Shown here: positions 54,762 through 63,819 of the stretch, piece after piece
Layout: each line of letters starts with the position of its first letter
Position numbering within the stretch: position 1 is the stretch's first letter
Assembly (NCBI GenBank): GCA_003152275.1
Contig: PLZU01000087.1
Location: forward strand, 78,149 to 142,148
Length of the DNA: 64,000 nt
Direction: 5' to 3'
Source: Actinomycetota bacterium
GTDB lineage: Bacteria > Actinomycetota > Thermoleophilia > Gaiellales > Gaiellaceae
Program-made: the position numbers and the translations under genes
The notes under the pieces: model-generated
Database searches by the model: none
What the model saw: only the letters and a program-made list of their open reading frames with translations
Told to the model about the DNA's origin: nothing

Positions 54762-55160
54762 TCAGGGACCGTCGAGCGCCTCGTTCACGAGGCGATCTGC
54801 GAGCTCGTTGTGTTCCCTGCGCACAGCGCGATAGCTGACAGTTCCGATTTGCCGTGCAAGCTGCGCGGCCTGCAACGAGAGCTCGCGCAACGCTTCATTC
54901 TTGACGCGGTACTCACCGGTCATCTGCTTCACGAGCAACTCCGAGTCGGAGACCACCTCGACCTCGGGAACCGCGAGCTCGATCGCTTTCTCGAGCCCTG
55001 CGATCAGCGCGCGGTATTCGGCGACATTGTTCGTTGCAATGCCGATCTTCTCGCCATGCGCTGCCAGCACCGTGCCGTCCTCCGCCTCGAGCACGTAGCC
55101 GTACGCGGCCGGTCCCGGATTGCCGCGCGCGCCGCCGTCGGTGGAGAGCCGCGCCTTCAT
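54762..55160 (-). CDS. RNase H-like (RNase HI family) protein, 132 aa
   Basis: MKARLSTDGGARGNPGPAAYGYVLE...NNVAEYRALIAGLE...VVSDSELLVKQMTGEYRVKNEAL...REHNELADRLVNEAL; all four D/E/D/D catalytic-type positions present. Confidence 0.92.
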   Translation of the reverse strand: MKARLSTDGGARGNPGPAAYGYVLEAEDGTVLAAHGEKIGIATNNVAEYRALIAGLEKAIELAVPEVEVVSDSELLVKQMTGEYRVKNEALRELSLQAAQLARQIGTVSYRAVRREHNELADRLVNEALDGP

Positions 55161-55168
55161 CGCTCGCG

Positions 55169-56608
55169 TCAGGAGGCAGTATCTATTTGTGCACGCTGCA
55201 GCCGACCCGAATAATCGACGTAGATCGACTTCCACTCGGTGAACACGTCGAGCGCCGTCTGCCCCGCCTCGCGATGTCCGTTGCCGGTGTCCTTCGTGCC
55301 GCCGAACGGCAAATGCACTTCGGCGCCGGTCGTACCGGCGTTGATGTAAGTAATGCCGGTCTGGAGGTCGCGCATGGCGCGGAACGCCTTGTTCACGTCG
55401 CGCGTGAAGATCGACGACGAGAGCCCGAACCTAATCCCATTCGCGACGCGGATTGCCTCATCGAAGTCGCCGACCTTGATGAGCGCCGTCGTCGGACCGA
55501 AGATCTCTTCCTGCGCGATGCGCATGCCGGCCTCGACGTCGCCGAAGATCGTCGGCCGGTAGAAGAAGCCCTTGTCGAGATCGCCCTCGGTTGCGATCTC
55601 GCCTCCGGTCAGTAGGCGCGCGCCTTCGTCCTGCCCGATCTTCGTGTACGAGTGGATCTTCTCGATCGCGGCGCGGTTGATAACGGGGCCGACGTCGGTG
55701 TCGTCTTCCCAGCCGGGACCGAGGCGCATGCTCTCCGCGCGTGCGACGAGCCTGGACTGCAGCGCGTCGTAGATCGTTTCGTGTGCGATCACGCGTGACG
55801 CGGCGGTGCAGCGCTGGCCGGAGGTGCCGAACGCCGACCAGACAATGCCCTCGACGGCGAGGTCGAGGTCGGCGTCGTCGAGAACGATGATCGCGTTCTT
55901 GCCGCCGAGCTCGAGGTGCACGTGCTTCAGGCGGTCGGCAGCGGCCTTGGTCACGGCGACGCCGGTCTCGCGCGAACCGGTGAACGTGATCACCGGCACG
56001 TCTGGGTGACGCACGAGCGCCTCACCGGCGGTATCGCCATAACCGTGCACGATGTTGACGACCCCGGCGGGCAGGCCGGCCTCGTCGAAGAGCTCGACAA
56101 AGCGGTCCGCGAGCAGCGGCGTGTCTTCCGCCGGCTTCAGTACGACGGTGTTGCCGCAGATGAGCGCGGGCGCGAGCTTCCAAGACGGGATCGCGATCGG
56201 GAAGTTCCACGGCGTGATCGCACCGACGACGCCGATGGGCACCCGCACTGACATGTTGAATTTGTCGGGAAGCTCCGACGGTGTGGTCTGACCCCAGAGG
56301 CGGCGGCCTTCGCCGGCCATGTAGTACGTCATGTCGATTGCTTCCTGGACATCGCCGCCCGCCTCGGCCTTGACCTTGCCCATCTCGTGCGTCATCAGGT
56401 CGGTCAATGCCGCCTTCTCGCGCTCGAGGATCTGCGCGAAGCGGTAGAGGATCTCGCCGCGCCGGGGCGCGGGCACTAGCCGCCAGGTCTCGAACGCGGC
56501 GCGCGCCGTCTCGACCGCGCGCTCGACGTCCGCGGCGTCCGACTTGGGGAAGGTGCCGAGCACCTCGCCGGTTGCGGGGCTCGTACTTTCGAAGGTCTCC
56601 GTCGCCAC
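55169..56608 (-). CDS. NAD(P)-dependent aldehyde dehydrogenase, 479 aa
   Basis: ALDH motifs: [91 protein letters not shown]. Confidence 0.95.
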   Translation of the reverse strand: MATETFESTSPATGEVLGTFPKSDAADVERAVETARAAFETWRLVPAPRRGEILYRFAQILEREKAALTDLMTHEMGKVKAEAGGDVQEAIDMTYYMAGEGRRLWGQTTPSELPDKFNMSVRVPIGVVGAITPWNFPIAIPSWKLAPALICGNTVVLKPAEDTPLLADRFVELFDEAGLPAGVVNIVHGYGDTAGEALVRHPDVPVITFTGSRETGVAVTKAAADRLKHVHLELGGKNAIIVLDDADLDLAVEGIVWSAFGTSGQRCTAASRVIAHETIYDALQSRLVARAESMRLGPGWEDDTDVGPVINRAAIEKIHSYTKIGQDEGARLLTGGEIATEGDLDKGFFYRPTIFGDVEAGMRIAQEEIFGPTTALIKVGDFDEAIRVANGIRFGLSSSIFTRDVNKAFRAMRDLQTGITYINAGTTGAEVHLPFGGTKDTGNGHREAGQTALDVFTEWKSIYVDYSGRLQRAQIDTAS

Positions 56609-56625
56609 GGAGACGAATCTAGTCG

Positions 56626-56850
56626 CTAGTCGGGTGCGTCCGTATTCGGGAAGGTTCCCGGGATCCTGGCCCGCCGGCGGTCGCGCGTTTCGCGCTTCTC
56701 GAGGAACTCCGGCTCGGGCTTGCCCGCGCGACGATCGTCGCCCTCGCGGCGGTCGACGATCACCGTCACGTTCGGGTTGTCCTTGTAGTACTCGACCATC
56801 TTGTCGTAGAGCTCGTCGACGAGCTCACGCGGAATCACGCAATAGATCAT
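56626..56850 (-). CDS. Conserved-looking small hypothetical protein, 74 aa
   Basis: MIYCVIPRELVDELYDKMVEYYKDNPNVTVIVDRREGDDRRAGKPEPEFLEKRETRDRRRARIPGTFPNTDAPD; compact coding block at the 3' end of a longer spurious ORF. Confidence 0.7.
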   Translation of the reverse strand: MIYCVIPRELVDELYDKMVEYYKDNPNVTVIVDRREGDDRRAGKPEPEFLEKRETRDRRRARIPGTFPNTDAPD

Positions 56851-56896
56851 CTCGCTACTGATTGTAAGGAGAAGGGCGGTTAGCGCTAGAGGCGGG

Positions 56897-57511
56897 CTAC
56901 AGCCGGGCGATCTCGGGCACGAGGCGGCCTTCCTCTTCGACGTGGGCGTTCCACGCCTTGAAGGTCTCCTCGAGCTCCTCGAGCTCGTGGCCGCGACGCT
57001 CGAGCCGGACGGGCTGCGCGGAGTCCGGGCTGACGCGGTACTGGTACCACGAGAGATCCCACGCGACGGTGACCGCCATCTCTCCGGCGTCGCCGGAGAG
57101 CGGGATGATGCTCGCCTTCGCGACTCCAAGACTCTTTGCGATCCCGCCGACGGTGCGGCGGTACGTGCTGCCGTTGAAGAGATCGGCCACCTCGAGCAGC
57201 GCAACCTCCTCGCTCGAGAGGCGGCGCAGGATCGGCTCCGCCGGCGTGAGCGTCTCACCGTTGTCGCGGCGCAGGCCGAGCAGCTCGCCGAGGCCGCGGC
57301 GGCGCCGCTTGCGCTCGCCCGGCACGATCGGCGTCGTCGGGGTGCCTTCCTTCAGCCAGCCGTGCTCGACCGCGATCTCCTGACAAAGCGCGCAGACATC
57401 GACGAGCTCCGCGCCTTCCTCGGGCGCATAGCGGACGGCGCGCTCCCCCATGAGGAGCGAGCGCTCGCAAATCGCGCAAATCCGCATCGCCCCGACCTTG
57501 GTCACGCGCAT
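56897..57511 (-). CDS. Hypothetical protein with N-terminal two-CxxC zinc-ribbon-like motif
   Basis: MRICAICERSLLMGERAVRYAPEEGAELVDVCALCQEIA...; start may be the internal ATG at 57487. Confidence 0.75.
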   Translation of the reverse strand: MRVTKVGAMRICAICERSLLMGERAVRYAPEEGAELVDVCALCQEIAVEHGWLKEGTPTTPIVPGERKRRRRGLGELLGLRRDNGETLTPAEPILRRLSSEEVALLEVADLFNGSTYRRTVGGIAKSLGVAKASIIPLSGDAGEMAVTVAWDLSWYQYRVSPDSAQPVRLERRGHELEELEETFKAWNAHVEEEGRLVPEIARL

Positions 57512-57576
57512 GCGCCGACTATAGCCCCGGGTCTTTGCGCACTTGCCTAGCGCACCCGTGGCCGCTACTGTCGTCT

Positions 57577-57597
57577 TACATGTGTGTTTTACACGTA
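57577..57597. promoter_or_regulatory. Candidate PadR operator TACaTGT-N7-ACAcGTA
   Basis: Imperfect inverted repeat (6/7 arm match) about 70 bp upstream of the PadR-like start. Confidence 0.55.
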
Positions 57598-57665
57598 GCG
57601 GCCTCGGAGATCGGGCTCTGAGGCACGGGCCCAGGTCCCGCCACCATCAGGGCGGTCGTTGGCGC

Positions 57666-57995
57666 GTGTTCGCGCGCGTCGAGCGCTTCACGGAGCCGGC
57701 GATCTTGTTGCTCCTGCGCGAACGCCCGGTGCACGGCTACGAACTGCTCGAGCGTCTTCCGGAGTTGACCGGCGAGCAGCGCGTCGAGATGGGAAACCTC
57801 TACCGCCTGCTGCGGGCGCTCGAGGAGGAGGGTCTCCTCTCGTCCAAGTGGGACGAGACCTCCCCCGGCCCGGCCAAGCGCCGCTATGCGATCACCGAGC
57901 GCGGACGCGCGCTGCTCGACCAGTGGGTCGACGCTCTCCGCCGCTCGCAGGAACGCACCGAACGCTTTCTCGAACGCTACGAGGAGAGGAGGTGA
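57666..57995 (+). CDS. PadR-family transcriptional regulator
   Basis: VFARVERFTEPAILLLLRERPVHGYELLERLPELTGEQRVEMGNLYRLLRALEEEGLLSSKWDETSPGPAKRRYAITERGRALLDQW; classic PadR winged-helix pattern; GTG start inferred. Confidence 0.88.
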   Translation: MFARVERFTEPAILLLLRERPVHGYELLERLPELTGEQRVEMGNLYRLLRALEEEGLLSSKWDETSPGPAKRRYAITERGRALLDQWVDALRRSQERTERFLERYEERR

Positions 57996-57997
57996 AT

Positions 57998-58195
57998 ATG
58001 CATCACCACCACCACCGCCACCCGCACGATCGCGGGCGGATCCACTTCCGCGGACCGTTTCCGAACAGGCAGGACCTGCTCGAGCGGCTGGAGAACTACC
58101 GCCGCGACCTCGAGCAGGAGCTCGCGGACGTGTCGGACGTGATCGAGCACCTGCGCGACCGGGACGCTACGACGTCGCAGCAGGAACAGGCTTAG
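57998..58195 (+). CDS. Small His-rich coiled-coil-like protein, 65 aa
   Basis: MHHHHHRHPHDRGRIHFRGPFPNRQDLLERLENYRRDLEQELADVSDVIEHLRDRDATTSQQEQA; AGGAGG just upstream, overlapping the padR stop. Confidence 0.8.
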   Translation: MHHHHHRHPHDRGRIHFRGPFPNRQDLLERLENYRRDLEQELADVSDVIEHLRDRDATTSQQEQA

Positions 58196-58206
58196 CTCAG
58201 AAAAGC

Positions 58207-58233
58207 GGGGTCAGACCCGAAGGGTCTGACCCC
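58207..58233. terminator. Bidirectional terminator / REP-like hairpin between convergent genes
   Basis: Perfect 12-bp stem GGGGTCAGACCC-GAA-GGGTCTGACCCC between a + gene ending 58195 and a - gene ending 58239. Confidence 0.75.
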
Positions 58234-58238
58234 AAGAC

Positions 58239-60302
58239 CTAAGCCTTCGCCGCTTCGCGTTCCTTCTTCGTCTCTTCGATGATCTTCTGCGCGACGTGCA
58301 CCGGCACTTCCTCGTACCGGAGGAAGGCCATGTGATGGTCACCGCGCCCACCCGTCATCGAGGTGAGGGCCTGCGAGTACGTGAGCACCTCCGCGAGCGG
58401 GACCTCCGCTTTGATCGTCGTCATGCCGGCGGCCGGCTCCATGCCGTGCAGCCGGCCGCGCCGGGAGTTGAGATCGCCGTTCACCGCGCCGACGGCGTCG
58501 TCCGGCACCGTCACCTCGAGCTCCATGATCGGCTCGAGCAGCACAGGGTCCGCCTTCTGGTACGCCTCCTTGAAGGCCATCGAGCCGGCGATCTTGAACG
58601 CCATCTCCGACGAGTCGACCTGGTGCATCATCCCGTCGACGAGTGTGACGCGAACCCCGTAGACCGGCGCACCCGCGAGGTCGCCGTGCTCCATCGCCTC
58701 GCGGACTCCTTTGTCGACAGCCGGGCGGAAGCCCTGCGAGATGACGCCGCCGACGATCTTGTCGACGAACTCGTACTCGGGCTCGCCCTCGCCGTTCTGC
58801 ATCGGCTCGATCACGATCTCGCAGTCGCCGAACTGGCCGCGCCCGCCGGTCTGCTTCTTGTAGCGATGCCGCGCGCGTGCTTCTTTTCGGATCGTCTCCT
58901 TGTACGGCACGCGCGGCGGATGCAGCTCGACATCCACGTGGAAGCGGCCGCGCAGCCGGTCGACCGCGACCTCCACTTGCATCTGCGTCAGACCCGAGAT
59001 CAGCTGCTCGCCCGTCTGCGGGTCGCGGCGGAGCGAGATCGTCGGATCCTCCTCCGAGAGACGGCGCAACCCGGCGGCCATCTTCTCCTCGTCGCCTTTC
59101 GCCTTCGGCGTGATCGCGAAGCTCATCACCGGCTCGGGAAAGTCGATGTGCGGCGGCTCGACGGGCACCTCGTGATCGACGAGCACGTCGCCGGTCACGA
59201 CATCCTTGAGCTTCGCCACGGCGCCGAGGTCGCCGACGCAGAGGGACTCGACCGGCGCGTTCTCCTTGCCGTTCAGCAGGAGGATCTGACCGAGCCGCTC
59301 CTTCGCGTGCGTGCGCGGATCGACGAGCGTCGTATCGCCCGTGACGGGACCTGCGAGGACTCGAAAGCAGCTGATCCGTCCTGCGAACGGATCGGCGATC
59401 GTCTTGTAGACGAAGACCGCCTGCTTCGCGTCGCCGAACTCGATCGTCGTCCCCTTCTTCGCCGGTGACGGCACGCCCTCGACGAGCAGGTCGAGCAGAG
59501 CGGTCGTACCAAGGTTCTTCGTGGCGACGCCGCAAGCCACCGGATACAGCTCGTCACGCGTCACCGCGTCCTTCAACGCGTGCGCGACGTCCTCCGCCGC
59601 TAGCTCCTCGCCTTCGAGATAGCGCGCCATCAAGTCTTCGTTCGTCTCGACGACCGCATCGAGAAGCTTCTCGCGGTACTCCTGAACCTGATCCGCCAGT
59701 TCGGCGGGGATCGGCTGCGGCCCCCCCTCTTTCCCTCCCGACGGATCCAGGTACGCGCACATGTGCAGCAGGTCGACAATGCCGGAGATCTCGTGCTCGG
59801 CGCCGATCGGCAGCTGGATCGCGACGCAACGGCCGGAGAGCTGCGCCTTCACTGCGTCGAGCACACGGAAGAAGTCGGCGCGTTCGCGGTCGAGCATGTT
59901 CACGAAGACGAGGCGGGAGAGCTCGTACTCGTCGGCGCGCTTCCACACGCGGGTCGTGTTCACCTCGACCCCCATTACCGCGGAGACGACGACCAGGGCG
60001 CCTTCGACGACGCGAAGTGCCGCGAGCGTGTCGGCCTGAAAGCCCGCGTCACCCGGGCAGTCGACGAGGTTGATCTTGCGGTCCTGCCAGTCGAGGTTCA
60101 GCTGAGCACCGGAGAGCGACATCTGACGCTTGTGCTCGTCATCGTCCCAGTCGGCGACCGTCGTCCCTTGCTCGATCGATCCGAGGCGGCTCGTCTTTCC
60201 CGCCTGGAAGAGCAACGCCTCGACGAGCGACGTCTTGCCGACCCCGCGGTGTCCGGTGACGGCGATGTTGCGGATCTTGCCCGGCTCGGTGACTGCTGGC
60301 AC
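58239..60302 (-). CDS. Elongation factor G-like GTPase (EF-G2/FusA2 type), 687 aa
   Basis: NIAVTGHRGVGKTSLVEALL P-loop, DCPGDAGF G3, EF-G-like domains II-V (TGGRGQFGDCEIVIEP, GAVNGDLNSRRGRLHGMEP). Confidence 0.93.
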   Translation of the reverse strand: MPAVTEPGKIRNIAVTGHRGVGKTSLVEALLFQAGKTSRLGSIEQGTTVADWDDDEHKRQMSLSGAQLNLDWQDRKINLVDCPGDAGFQADTLAALRVVEGALVVVSAVMGVEVNTTRVWKRADEYELSRLVFVNMLDRERADFFRVLDAVKAQLSGRCVAIQLPIGAEHEISGIVDLLHMCAYLDPSGGKEGGPQPIPAELADQVQEYREKLLDAVVETNEDLMARYLEGEELAAEDVAHALKDAVTRDELYPVACGVATKNLGTTALLDLLVEGVPSPAKKGTTIEFGDAKQAVFVYKTIADPFAGRISCFRVLAGPVTGDTTLVDPRTHAKERLGQILLLNGKENAPVESLCVGDLGAVAKLKDVVTGDVLVDHEVPVEPPHIDFPEPVMSFAITPKAKGDEEKMAAGLRRLSEEDPTISLRRDPQTGEQLISGLTQMQVEVAVDRLRGRFHVDVELHPPRVPYKETIRKEARARHRYKKQTGGRGQFGDCEIVIEPMQNGEGEPEYEFVDKIVGGVISQGFRPAVDKGVREAMEHGDLAGAPVYGVRVTLVDGMMHQVDSSEMAFKIAGSMAFKEAYQKADPVLLEPIMELEVTVPDDAVGAVNGDLNSRRGRLHGMEPAAGMTTIKAEVPLAEVLTYSQALTSMTGGRGDHHMAFLRYEEVPVHVAQKIIEETKKEREAAKA

Positions 60303-60317
60303 TTCTCGAATCCTAAA

Positions 60318-61103
60318 TTAGGTCTCGAGGCCGGCGCGCGCGGGTGAGCCGGAAAGCCGCGCCTTGAGGCGGAGAATCGCCTTCGTGTGGAGCTGCGAGA
60401 CCCGGGACTCGGTCACTCCGAGCACCTCGCCGATCTCGCGCAGGGTCAGCTCCTCGTAGTAATAGAGCGTCACGACGAGCTTTTCGCGCTCCGGCAGGCG
60501 CGCGATCGCGTCGGCCATCGCCTCCTTCATCTCGGTCTGGGAGAGCGAGCTCTGCGGGTCGGGGGCGTCGGTGTCCTCGACGGTGTCGATGAGTGCGATC
60601 TGATCGCCGCCGTCGGAGACGGTCCAGAGCTCGTCGAGCGCGGCGATCGAGGAGCGCGCGATGTCGGTGAGGCTCTCCTCGAGCTCCTCCACGGTGATGC
60701 CCACCTTTTTCGCGATCTGCTCGTCGTTCGGCGCCAGCCCGGTCTTCGCCTCGAGCGCCGCGATGGCGCGCTCGATCTCGCGGGCCCGGGAACGGACGGA
60801 ACGCGGCACCCAGTCCATGGCGCGGAGCTCGTCGATGATCGCGCCCTTGATGCGCGCAATCGCATAGGTCTCGAACTTCACGTCACGGTCGGGCTCGTAG
60901 CGCTCGATCGCGCCGATCAGCCCGAGCAGCCCGTACGAGACGAGATCGCCCTCGTCGACGTGCGCGGGCAGACCGCTCCCGAGCCGGCCGGCAACGTACT
61001 TCACGAGCGGCGCGTACGTGAGAATCAGGCGGTCGCGAATGCCCTGATCGCCAGTCTTGCGGTACTGCAACCAGAGGGACTGAGTGTCGTCGGCCCGGCT
61101 CAC
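60318..61103 (-). CDS. FliA/WhiG-family RNA polymerase sigma factor, 261 aa
   Basis: LILTYAPLVKYVAGRL, DEGDLVSYGLLGLIGAIERYEPDRDVKFETYAIARIKGAIIDELRAMDWVPRSVR, LPEREKLVVTLYYYEELTLREIGEVLGVTESRVSQLHTKA. Confidence 0.95.
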   Translation of the reverse strand: MSRADDTQSLWLQYRKTGDQGIRDRLILTYAPLVKYVAGRLGSGLPAHVDEGDLVSYGLLGLIGAIERYEPDRDVKFETYAIARIKGAIIDELRAMDWVPRSVRSRAREIERAIAALEAKTGLAPNDEQIAKKVGITVEELEESLTDIARSSIAALDELWTVSDGGDQIALIDTVEDTDAPDPQSSLSQTEMKEAMADAIARLPEREKLVVTLYYYEELTLREIGEVLGVTESRVSQLHTKAILRLKARLSGSPARAGLET

Positions 61104-61136
61104 GAGTAGAGAATACGAGGTGACCGGGACATTTCC

Positions 61137-61313
61137 TCAGGACCGGAAGGCTGAAAGGCCGAGGGAGCCGAGCCAACCGGCGAGCGCGAGCGCCGCGATT
61201 GCGACGATCCAGCCGCGCGCCTCCCCTCCCGCACCGGCGAGCGCAGCTGCTGCGGTGACGATGAGGGCGGCGGCGAGACCGCAAAACAGAACGCCAAGCG
61301 CGCGCCGTTGCAC
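61137..61313 (-). CDS. Small membrane protein, 58 aa
   Basis: GTG start: VQRRALGVLFCGLAAALIVTAAAALAGAGGEARGWIVAIAALALAGWLGSLGLSAFRS; two hydrophobic helices, 33 bp upstream of the sigma factor. Confidence 0.6.
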   Translation of the reverse strand: MQRRALGVLFCGLAAALIVTAAAALAGAGGEARGWIVAIAALALAGWLGSLGLSAFRS

Positions 61314-61368
61314 GCGCCCAGACTAATCCTTGGTGCTCGGAATCCAGGGCTACAATCCGAGCTCGCAC

Positions 61369-61441
61369 AGGGGCGTAGCTCAGCTGGTAGAGCGGCGGTC
61401 TCCAAAACCGTAGGCCGGGGGTTCGAGTCCCTCCGCCCCTG
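61369..61441 (+). tRNA. tRNA-Trp(CCA)
   Basis: AGGGGCGTAGCTCAGCTGGTAGAGCGGCGGTCTCCAAAACCGTAGGCCGGGGGTTCGAGTCCCTCCGCCCCTG; acceptor stem AGGGGCG/CGCCCCT, anticodon CCA. Confidence 0.97.
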
Positions 61442-61491
61442 CTCGGTCGAGCTCTGCATCAGATCGTTTCGATTCCTGCGACATTGAGGAC

Positions 61492-62165
61492 ATGTCTGGC
61501 AGGCGGAGCCTTCTCCTAATAGCACTGGTGATCGCCGGCGCGTTTCCGGTCGCGGCCGCCGTCGCCTCCCCGCCTCCCGGGGCGACCGCGCAATGTCGAG
61601 ATGGGAGCTACAGCTACTCCCTCCACCACTCCGGCACCTGCTCGCATCACGGCGGCGTCGCTGTCTGGCTCGACGGCAGCGCGACCCAGACCGGAACCAA
61701 GGCTGATCGCGGGTCGACGATTCTATTGGCGAAGCGAACGCGGACGAGCGGCTGCAGGCTCGCGGCCGATCCAGACCGCCGGTGCTCACCCGGCGCGTAC
61801 TACGCCAGGCTCACAAAGAGCGTCATTTGCTCGTCGAGCTTCCACACCTCGGATTACCGCAACGTGCCGGCCTCGGAGAAGCACGCGGACGAGCAGGAGT
61901 ACGGACTGGCGCAGAAGCCGTACGGATCGACGCTCGAGATCGACCACATCGTCTCGCTGGAGCTCGGCGGTTCCAACAACATCGCCAACCTGTTTCCCGA
62001 AGAAGCCAACCCGAGCCCGGGTTACCACGTCAAAGACAAGCTCGAGAACAAGGTTCACGACCTGGTCTGCGCCGGCCAGATCGCCTTACGAGCGCGCAGC
62101 ACGAGATCGCGGCGAACTGGCAGGCGCTCTACAAGAAGGTATTTGGATCGGCGCCGGCCGGCTGA
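61492..62165 (+). pseudogene. Secreted DUF3761 + HNH-nuclease-like protein with apparent -1 frameshift near 62083-62087
   Basis: Frame 1: signal peptide, QCRDGSYSYSLHHSGTCSHHGGVAVW, EIDHIVSLELGGSNNIANLFPE, ...HDLVCAGQIA. The expected C-terminus LTSAQHEIAANWQALYKKVFGSAPAG* is in the overlapping frame from 62085. Confidence 0.75.
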
Positions 62166-62213
62166 GCATTCGCGTCAGGGTTTCGTACGAGGCAACTTGA
62201 GGAATTCAAGCTA

Positions 62214-62717
62214 GTGGCCTACGGGATCCTGTTCTTGCGCGTTGTCGTCGGCATGTCGCTCGCAGCGCATGGCACGCAGAAGCTCTTCGGCTGGTTCGGC
62301 GGCGGCGGCCCGCGCGGCACGGCGGGGTCCTTCGGCTCCCTCGGTTTCCGGCCGCCACTCGCGATGGCGCTCGTGGCCGGCGGCTCGGAGACGGCCGGTT
62401 TCGCCTTCGCACTTGGCTTCCTGACACCGTTCGCGGCGCTCGCGATGGCGTCGGTCATGGTCGTCGCCGTCGGGTCGGTGCACTGGAAGAACGGGTTCTG
62501 GGCCGGCAAGGGCGGCTACGAGTACAACCTCGCCCTCTGGACGGTTGCCGTTGCGATCTCAGCGACCGGCCCGGGCCGCTTCTCAATCGATCACGTGCTC
62601 GGTTGGGCGAACAATCTCTCGGGTGTGTGGTGGGGCGTCGGCGTGCTCGTCGGATCGATCGCCGGCGGACTGCTTGTGGTCTCGACCCGCCAGACACCCG
62701 TCGCCACACCCTCCTAA
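62214..62717 (+). CDS. DoxX-family membrane protein, 167 aa
   Basis: LRVVVGMSLAAHGTQKLFGWFGGGGPRGTAGSFGSLGFRPPLAMALVAGGSETAGFAFALGFLTPFAALAMASVMVVAV. Confidence 0.9.
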   Translation: MAYGILFLRVVVGMSLAAHGTQKLFGWFGGGGPRGTAGSFGSLGFRPPLAMALVAGGSETAGFAFALGFLTPFAALAMASVMVVAVGSVHWKNGFWAGKGGYEYNLALWTVAVAISATGPGRFSIDHVLGWANNLSGVWWGVGVLVGSIAGGLLVVSTRQTPVATPS

Positions 62718-63772
62718 ACCGCGTCCAGCACAAGCTGCCGGTAGGCCACCAGGCCGGAGACGCCGACACCGACGAGGCGGAGTGCTCCCGGCCGGTCGCG
62801 GAGGCCGCGGTCGAGCAGACGGCACGCGAGGTCCGCGATCTGCTCGGCGTCGTCGATGCCAACGTCGAGCGATGTCGACCGGCTGCGGATCGAGAAATCG
62901 GCGTACCGAAGCTTCGTCGTCACCGTCCGCGCGACCTGACCCCTCTTCTGGAGATGCTCGGCGACCTCGCGCGCCATCCCGCGCAGCTCGTTGTACAGGA
63001 GCTCACGCTCGACAAGGTCGCGCTCGAACGTGTTCTCGACGCTGATCGAGATGCGCTCCGTCGCGTGCTCGAGCCCTCGCGGGTCGACGCCGCGAGCGCG
63101 GTCGCGCAGCACCGCGCCGACGCTTCCGGGCAGCAGCCGCCGCAGGTCGTCGTCGGAAAGCGCGGCAAGCGCGCCGACCGTGACGATGCCCGCCGGGCGC
63201 AGGCGCGCCTCTGCCTTCGGGCCGACGCCCGGGAGCTTGCGGACGTCGAGCGGCGCGAGGAAGCGCGCCTCTTGACCCGGCACGACGACGACGAGGCCGC
63301 CCGGCTTGCGTGCGTCGCTCCCCACCTTCGCGACCACCTTGCAGGGCGCCACACCGAGCGAGCACGTGAGGCTCGTCGCACCGAGCACCGATGTCTGGAC
63401 GGCTTCGGCGACGACCCGCGCCTCGAGGAAGTCGTCGGCCACCTCGCCGATATCGAGGTAGCCCTCGTCGAGCCCGGTCTGCTCGAGCGTCGGCACCACC
63501 CCACGCACCGTCGACCACACGTGGCGGGAGTACTCGCGGTAGAGAGAGTGACGCGGCCGAACGAACACGGCGTGGGGACACCGGCGGATCGCCTCGGCCG
63601 CGCTCATTGCCGAATGGATGCCGAAGCGTCGGGCAACGTAGTTCGCCGTCGCGACCACGCCGCGGCCGCGCGGGTCGCCGCCGACAATGAGCGGCTGCAA
63701 GCGGAGCTCGGGGTTCTCGAGCTCCTCGACGGCGGCGTAGAACGCATCGAGGTCGAGATGCGCGACGATCAC
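62714..63772 (-). CDS. dinB: DNA polymerase IV (Y-family), 352 aa
   Basis: MIVAHLDLDAFYAAVEELENPELRLQPLIVGGDPRGRGVVATANYVARRFGIHSAMSAAEAIRRCP, SLYREYS, GLDEGYLDI; helix-hairpin-helix KLPGVGPKAEARL. Confidence 0.94.
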   Translation of the reverse strand: MIVAHLDLDAFYAAVEELENPELRLQPLIVGGDPRGRGVVATANYVARRFGIHSAMSAAEAIRRCPHAVFVRPRHSLYREYSRHVWSTVRGVVPTLEQTGLDEGYLDIGEVADDFLEARVVAEAVQTSVLGATSLTCSLGVAPCKVVAKVGSDARKPGGLVVVVPGQEARFLAPLDVRKLPGVGPKAEARLRPAGIVTVGALAALSDDDLRRLLPGSVGAVLRDRARGVDPRGLEHATERISISVENTFERDLVERELLYNELRGMAREVAEHLQKRGQVARTVTTKLRYADFSIRSRSTSLDVGIDDAEQIADLACRLLDRGLRDRPGALRLVGVGVSGLVAYRQLVLDAV

Positions 63773-63819
63773 CGGTCCAGGCTAGTTCAGGCGTCGGGCG
63801 GCCTCGATAGGCTCCAGGC

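Noticed and set aside
58339-59535. 398-aa minus ORF and 58296..59468 + 390-aa ORF
   Set aside because: Shadow ORFs of the EF-G-like gene.
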